Shown here: positions 6,032 to 8,949 of the stretch, in pieces
Position numbering within the stretch: the stretch's first letter is position 1
How the letters are laid out: each line of letters begins with the position of its first letter
Assembly (NCBI GenBank): GCA_023436495.1
Contig: JAEZIT010000061.1
Coordinates: 1 to 8,949, forward strand
DNA length: 8,949 nt
Direction of reading: 5' to 3'
Origin: Acidobacteriota bacterium
Lineage (GTDB): Bacteria > Acidobacteriota > Blastocatellia > Pyrinomonadales > Pyrinomonadaceae
Program-made: the position numbers and the translations under genes
Notes under the pieces: model-generated
What the model was told of the DNA's origin: nothing
Seen by the model: the letters and a program-made list of their open reading frames with translations, nothing else
Databases searched by the model: none

Positions 6032-7553
6032 GATAAAAGACGGCGAAATGAAACAGGTGTCGGCGGGCGAAACGCCGATCGTGATCGCGCGGGTGAACGG
6101 CGAATGCCACGCGGTCGCGGCGCACTGCACGCATTACGGAGCGCCGCTGGCAGACGGTTATCTCGATGGCGACCGCATTATATGCCCGTGGCACCATGCA
6201 TGTTTCAGTGCGGCGACAGGCGAGGTGCTCGAGCCGCCGGCGTTCGACCACCTGCAGAAATATCCGCTGCGGATCGAAGGCGATGAGATCTTCGTGGACG
6301 TCGATGCTGGAATGCCGGACCGCCGCGAACCGGAATGGAACAGGGACGAACGGCCGGACGAGCGGAAATTCGCGATCATCGGCGGCGGCGCGGCCGCGTA
6401 CTACGCCGCACAGACGCTGCGCGAAACGGGTTTTTCGGGGCGCGTCGTGATGTTCACAAAAGAGGAAAGAAGGCCGTACGACCGGCCGAACCTCAGCAAG
6501 GATTACTTGCAGGGAAATGCCGAACCGGCATGGATGCCGCTGCGGCCGGACGATTTTTACAAGAATTTCGAGATCGAGGTCCGGGCAGGAATGAATGCCG
6601 TATCGGTCGACCGCGACGGCAAAAAAATAAGGTTCGAGAACGGCGAGGAGTTCGCTTACGACAAACTGCTGATCGCTACGGGCGGCGTTCCCCGGAAATT
6701 GGAAGTGCCGGGTTCGGACCTGAAGAACGTTTTTGTTTTGCGGAGCTTTGACAGTGCGGACGACATCATCGCGGCGGCCGATGCGGCGAAGAATATTGCG
6801 GTCATCGGCGCGAGTTTTATAGCGATGGAAGCGGCAGCGAGCCTCAGGAAACGCGGCAAGGCCGTGACGGTGATCGCGCCGGACAAGGTGCCGTTCGAGA
6901 GAGTGTTCGGGCAGGAGATCGGGCAGATGTTCAAAAGCGTGCACGAATCGAACGGCATGCGGTTCCGGCTAGGGGAAGGCGTTGCGGGTTTCGAAGGGGA
7001 CGGCGCGGTGCAGCGGATCGTGCTCAGCAACGGAGAAAAGGTGGATGCGGACCTGGCGGTCGTTGGGATAGGCGTAATGCCGGCGACGAATTTTCTGGAA
7101 GGCTTCGAAAAACATAAGGACGGCGGTTTGATCACGGATAAATTTCTGCAGGCGGCCGACGATGTGTTCGCCGCGGGCGACATCGTGCATTATCCCGACC
7201 CGCGAACGGGCGCGCCGGTCCGCATCGAACATTGGCGGATAGCGGAACAGCAGGGCCGCACGGCGGCAAAGAATATGATGCGGCAGCTGTTCGCGTTCGA
7301 TTCCGTGCCATTTTTCTGGACGACGCAATTCGACGCGACGCTGAATTACGTCGGGCACGCGCGCGAATGGGACGAGATAAGGTTCGACGGCGATCCGGCG
7401 GCGCAGGAATTCACCGCGCTCTATATAAAGGACGGAAAGGTAATGGCGGCGGCGGGAATGAACAGGGACCGCGAGATAGCCGAATGGGAAGCTCGGTTCG
7501 CAAAGAACGAAGCGGTCCCGGCGGACGGCGCGGCGGGTTCGGCAAAAAGTTGA
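5994..7553 (+). CDS. Rieske-AIF-type FAD/NAD(P)H oxidoreductase
   Basis: A 519-residue two-domain flavoprotein. Residues 1-106 are a Rieske [2Fe-2S] domain with ligands Cys45-x-His47 and Cys64-x2-His67. Residues 124-505 form a pyridine nucleotide-disulfide-type reductase like AIF-like (AIFM3) and ferredoxin reductases. An FAD dinucleotide fold (GGGAAA, 130-135) is followed by RPYDRPNLSKDYL, a NAD(P) fold (VIGASFIAME, 270-279), an AAGDI flavin-binding block and RIEHWRIAEQQGRTAAKNM, then a C-terminal reductase domain starting near FFWTTQFD. No CxxxxC redox-active disulfide is seen in the flavin region. Expected role: NAD(P)H electrons pass through FAD and the Rieske cluster to an acceptor. No signal peptide, so cytoplasmic or peripheral at the membrane. 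Both nucleotide-binding motifs have Ala where the third Gly is usual. Placed between ribA (overlapping) and a membrane cytochrome. Acceptor and substrate are unknown. Confidence 0.9.
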   Translation: MSKEQAAVCRLSEIKDGEMKQVSAGETPIVIARVNGECHAVAAHCTHYGAPLADGYLDGDRIICPWHHACFSAATGEVLEPPAFDHLQKYPLRIEGDEIFVDVDAGMPDRREPEWNRDERPDERKFAIIGGGAAAYYAAQTLRETGFSGRVVMFTKEERRPYDRPNLSKDYLQGNAEPAWMPLRPDDFYKNFEIEVRAGMNAVSVDRDGKKIRFENGEEFAYDKLLIATGGVPRKLEVPGSDLKNVFVLRSFDSADDIIAAADAAKNIAVIGASFIAMEAAASLRKRGKAVTVIAPDKVPFERVFGQEIGQMFKSVHESNGMRFRLGEGVAGFEGDGAVQRIVLSNGEKVDADLAVVGIGVMPATNFLEGFEKHKDGGLITDKFLQAADDVFAAGDIVHYPDPRTGAPVRIEHWRIAEQQGRTAAKNMMRQLFAFDSVPFFWTTQFDATLNYVGHAREWDEIRFDGDPAAQEFTALYIKDGKVMAAAGMNRDREIAEWEARFAKNEAVPADGAAGSAKS

Positions 7554-7575
7554 GGGACTGAAAAAATCGGCGAAC

Positions 7576-7580
7576 GGAGG
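7576..7580 (+). promoter_or_regulatory. Ribosome binding site for the cytochrome gene
   Basis: GGAGG five bases before ATG 7586 decides the start of the cytochrome frame. Confidence 0.75.
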
Positions 7581-7585
7581 AGAGT

Positions 7586-8949
7586 ATGAGCGACAAAGAT
7601 CGGCAGGCGGCGGACGGCGATCCGCGAGGCGGGCAAGACAATGAAGAGGCCGTCAGGCGGGCAGCACAGGGCAAACCGGCCAAGGTGCTAAAGCTTGTAT
7701 CGTTTTTCGCGTTTGCGGCGGCGTGCGCTGTTTTTCTTTACTTCAGCGCAGCGGGCGATGCGAGCGCAACGGGCGATGCGCGGCAGGACCAATCGAATAA
7801 TGCCCGCGATGCGCGATTTGACCGGCAGATAGACGCGAACGCGGACGCGATGATGGACGAGGGACGGCAGATCTTTCGTTACGACACATTCGGTGACGAA
7901 GCATTTTGGGGCGACACGATCAAGCTGCATCAGGCGACACAGGGCGAGCGTTTCGGCGGGGTCGGGCCGGGTGTCAGCCCCGCGACGGCGCTTGCGGTCG
8001 GCTTGAAGGTAGATATAGAGGCATTGCCGCCGCAGCTAGTGCAAAGGCTGCGAAGAGGCGACGTCGATCTTAACGATCCGGCGACGACGCTTGCACTATT
8101 GAAGCTGAACGCGGTCGTCGGCGTAAAGGGCACATTCAATGAAAACGGAAGCATGAGCCGGGTCGGGATAACCTGTGCGCTCTGCCATTCGAAGGTTGAC
8201 GATTCATTCGCTCCGGGCATAGGCAAACGGCTGGACGGATGGGCGAACCGCGACCTGAACGTCGGCGCGATCGTCGGGTTGTCGCCGGACCTGTCGGCGG
8301 TAAATGCGCTGTTGGGCGTGGACGATGCGACGACCCGCGCTGTGCTGGCAAGTTGGGGGCCGGGAAGATTCGACGCGTTGCTGTTCCTGGACGGAAAGGC
8401 CTTCAGGCCGGACGGGCGTTCGGCGTCCACACTGATCCCGCCGGCATACGGGCTTGCGGGAATTAACAATCACGGGTACACGGGATTTGGTTCGGTGCCG
8501 TATTGGAATGCATTCGTCGCTAACCTGGAAATGCACGGAAGCGGCCGATTCTTCGACCCGCGTCTGGACGACGCCGAGAGGTATCCGGTAGCGGCAAGGA
8601 ATCGTTCCGGGCACGTCGCGGCGACGGAGGACCTGGTCAGTTCGAAACTGCCGGCGCTGCAGTTCTACCAGCTTGCGATACCGGCGCCGACACCGCCCGC
8701 GGGAAGTTTTGACGCGGCAGCGGCCGCACGCGGCAAACAGATATTCAATACAGGGAACGGCGGCGCAAGCTGTGCGGTTTGCCATGTGCCGCCGACATTT
8801 TCAGAGCCGGGATTCAATATGCACACGGGGGCCGAGATCGGCATAGATGAATTCGCGGCGGACCGTTCACCGGGGAGATTTTTGAACGGAGAGGAAGTAG
8901 GCGGTTATCGGACCGCGCCCCCGGGCGGGGGGTGGGGGCCCCCCCCGGG
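7586..8949 (+). CDS. Membrane-anchored c-type cytochrome with two CxxCH motifs, 3' end missing
   Basis: At least 454 residues with no stop before the window ends. An N-terminal polar segment (1-33) precedes one hydrophobic helix (about 34-53, starting VLKLVSFFAFAAA), so the bulk should sit in the periplasm, anchored by an uncleaved helix. Two c-type haem motifs are seen: C197-ALC-H201 and C396-AVC-H400, the second after a typical AARGKQIFNTGNGGASC lead-in. The layout (long stretch before the first haem, two haem sites 200 residues apart) is reminiscent of di-haem cytochromes and the cytochrome c peroxidase-like superfamily, but I do not recognise the exact family. The strong GGAGG and a 32-bp gap place it in the operon with the Rieske flavoprotein, for which it may be the acceptor or a linked periplasmic carrier. 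The last dozen codons are distorted by a G/C run and should not be trusted. Confidence 0.82.
   Translation, partial: MSDKDRQAADGDPRGGQDNEEAVRRAAQGKPAKVLKLVSFFAFAAACAVFLYFSAAGDASATGDARQDQSNNARDARFDRQIDANADAMMDEGRQIFRYDTFGDEAFWGDTIKLHQATQGERFGGVGPGVSPATALAVGLKVDIEALPPQLVQRLRRGDVDLNDPATTLALLKLNAVVGVKGTFNENGSMSRVGITCALCHSKVDDSFAPGIGKRLDGWANRDLNVGAIVGLSPDLSAVNALLGVDDATTRAVLASWGPGRFDALLFLDGKAFRPDGRSASTLIPPAYGLAGINNHGYTGFGSVPYWNAFVANLEMHGSGRFFDPRLDDAERYPVAARNRSGHVAATEDLVSSKLPALQFYQLAIPAPTPPAGSFDAAAAARGKQIFNTGNGGASCAVCHVPPTFSEPGFNMHTGAEIGIDEFAADRSPGRFLNGEEVGGYRTAPPGGGWGPPP
8915..8949. other. Low-complexity G/C run, probable sequencing or assembly artefact at contig end
   Basis: From about 8915 the sequence is only C and G except for one T, in homopolymer blocks. 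The translated end reads RTAPPGGGWGPPPG, whereas cytochromes of this kind usually continue at this point with something like RTxPLRGLWxH (from memory). The retained Trp and unbroken frame suggest base miscalls to G/C rather than a true protein sequence. Confidence 0.65.

Noticed and set aside
5835..6944. 369-aa open frame on the minus strand
   Set aside because: It lies antisense to ribA and the Rieske flavoprotein, both of which have complete catalytic motifs and ribosome binding sites. The translation is Arg/His-rich with no recognisable domain, as expected of an antisense shadow in GC-rich DNA.
8204..8785. 193-aa open frame on the minus strand
   Set aside because: Antisense to the cytochrome gene; Arg-rich shadow without motifs.

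Overview
The window reads as a fragment of a moderately GC-rich, Gram-negative-type chromosome. The protein set (a TolB/DPP-IV-type S9 peptidase with a signal peptide, an e(P4)-type phosphatase, a COG2345/SufR-like regulator and a Rieske-AIF flavoprotein) would fit an Acidobacteriota (Blastocatellia-like) genome. That placement is an inference from protein style; no marker gene is present. The last ~30 bases are a G/C-only run that looks like a poor-quality contig end.

Left part, minus strand (1-3788): three genes are read leftward. An e(P4)-family HAD phosphatase (2940-3788) and a secreted S9 prolyl-oligopeptidase-family peptidase (648-2906) lie 33 bp apart and may share one transcript. A perfect TATAAT lies just upstream of the phosphatase. 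After a 111-bp gap comes the first 178 codons of a UDP-glucuronate decarboxylase (UXS-type SDR), cut by the window edge.

Middle (3789-4124): a 336-bp stretch without a confident gene. It holds a possible small Asp-rich reading frame (3833-4111) built from two in-frame tandem repeats (21-nt and 9-nt units). A sigma70-like promoter is placed so that transcription would start almost at the ATG.

Right part (4125-8949): a minus-strand winged-helix regulator with four C-terminal cysteines (SufR/COG2345 type) is divergent from a plus-strand operon. The operon order is a four-helix DoxX-like membrane protein, stand-alone GTP cyclohydrolase II (ribA), a Rieske-AIF-type FAD/NAD(P)H oxidoreductase, and a membrane-anchored c-type cytochrome with two CxxCH motifs that runs off the window. 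Spacings are 23 bp, a 38-bp overlap and 32 bp. The operon promoter (TTGACT-17-TAGGAT) carries a 13-bp perfect-arm palindrome between -35 and -10, a natural place for a repressor.

Reading the parts together, the right side looks like an Fe-S- or redox-switched electron-transfer module. RibA would help supply flavin, the Rieske flavoprotein would take electrons from NAD(P)H, and the membrane protein plus anchored cytochrome would pass them to a membrane or periplasmic acceptor. I do not recognise this exact combination as a named system; its substrate and acceptor cannot be read from the sequence.
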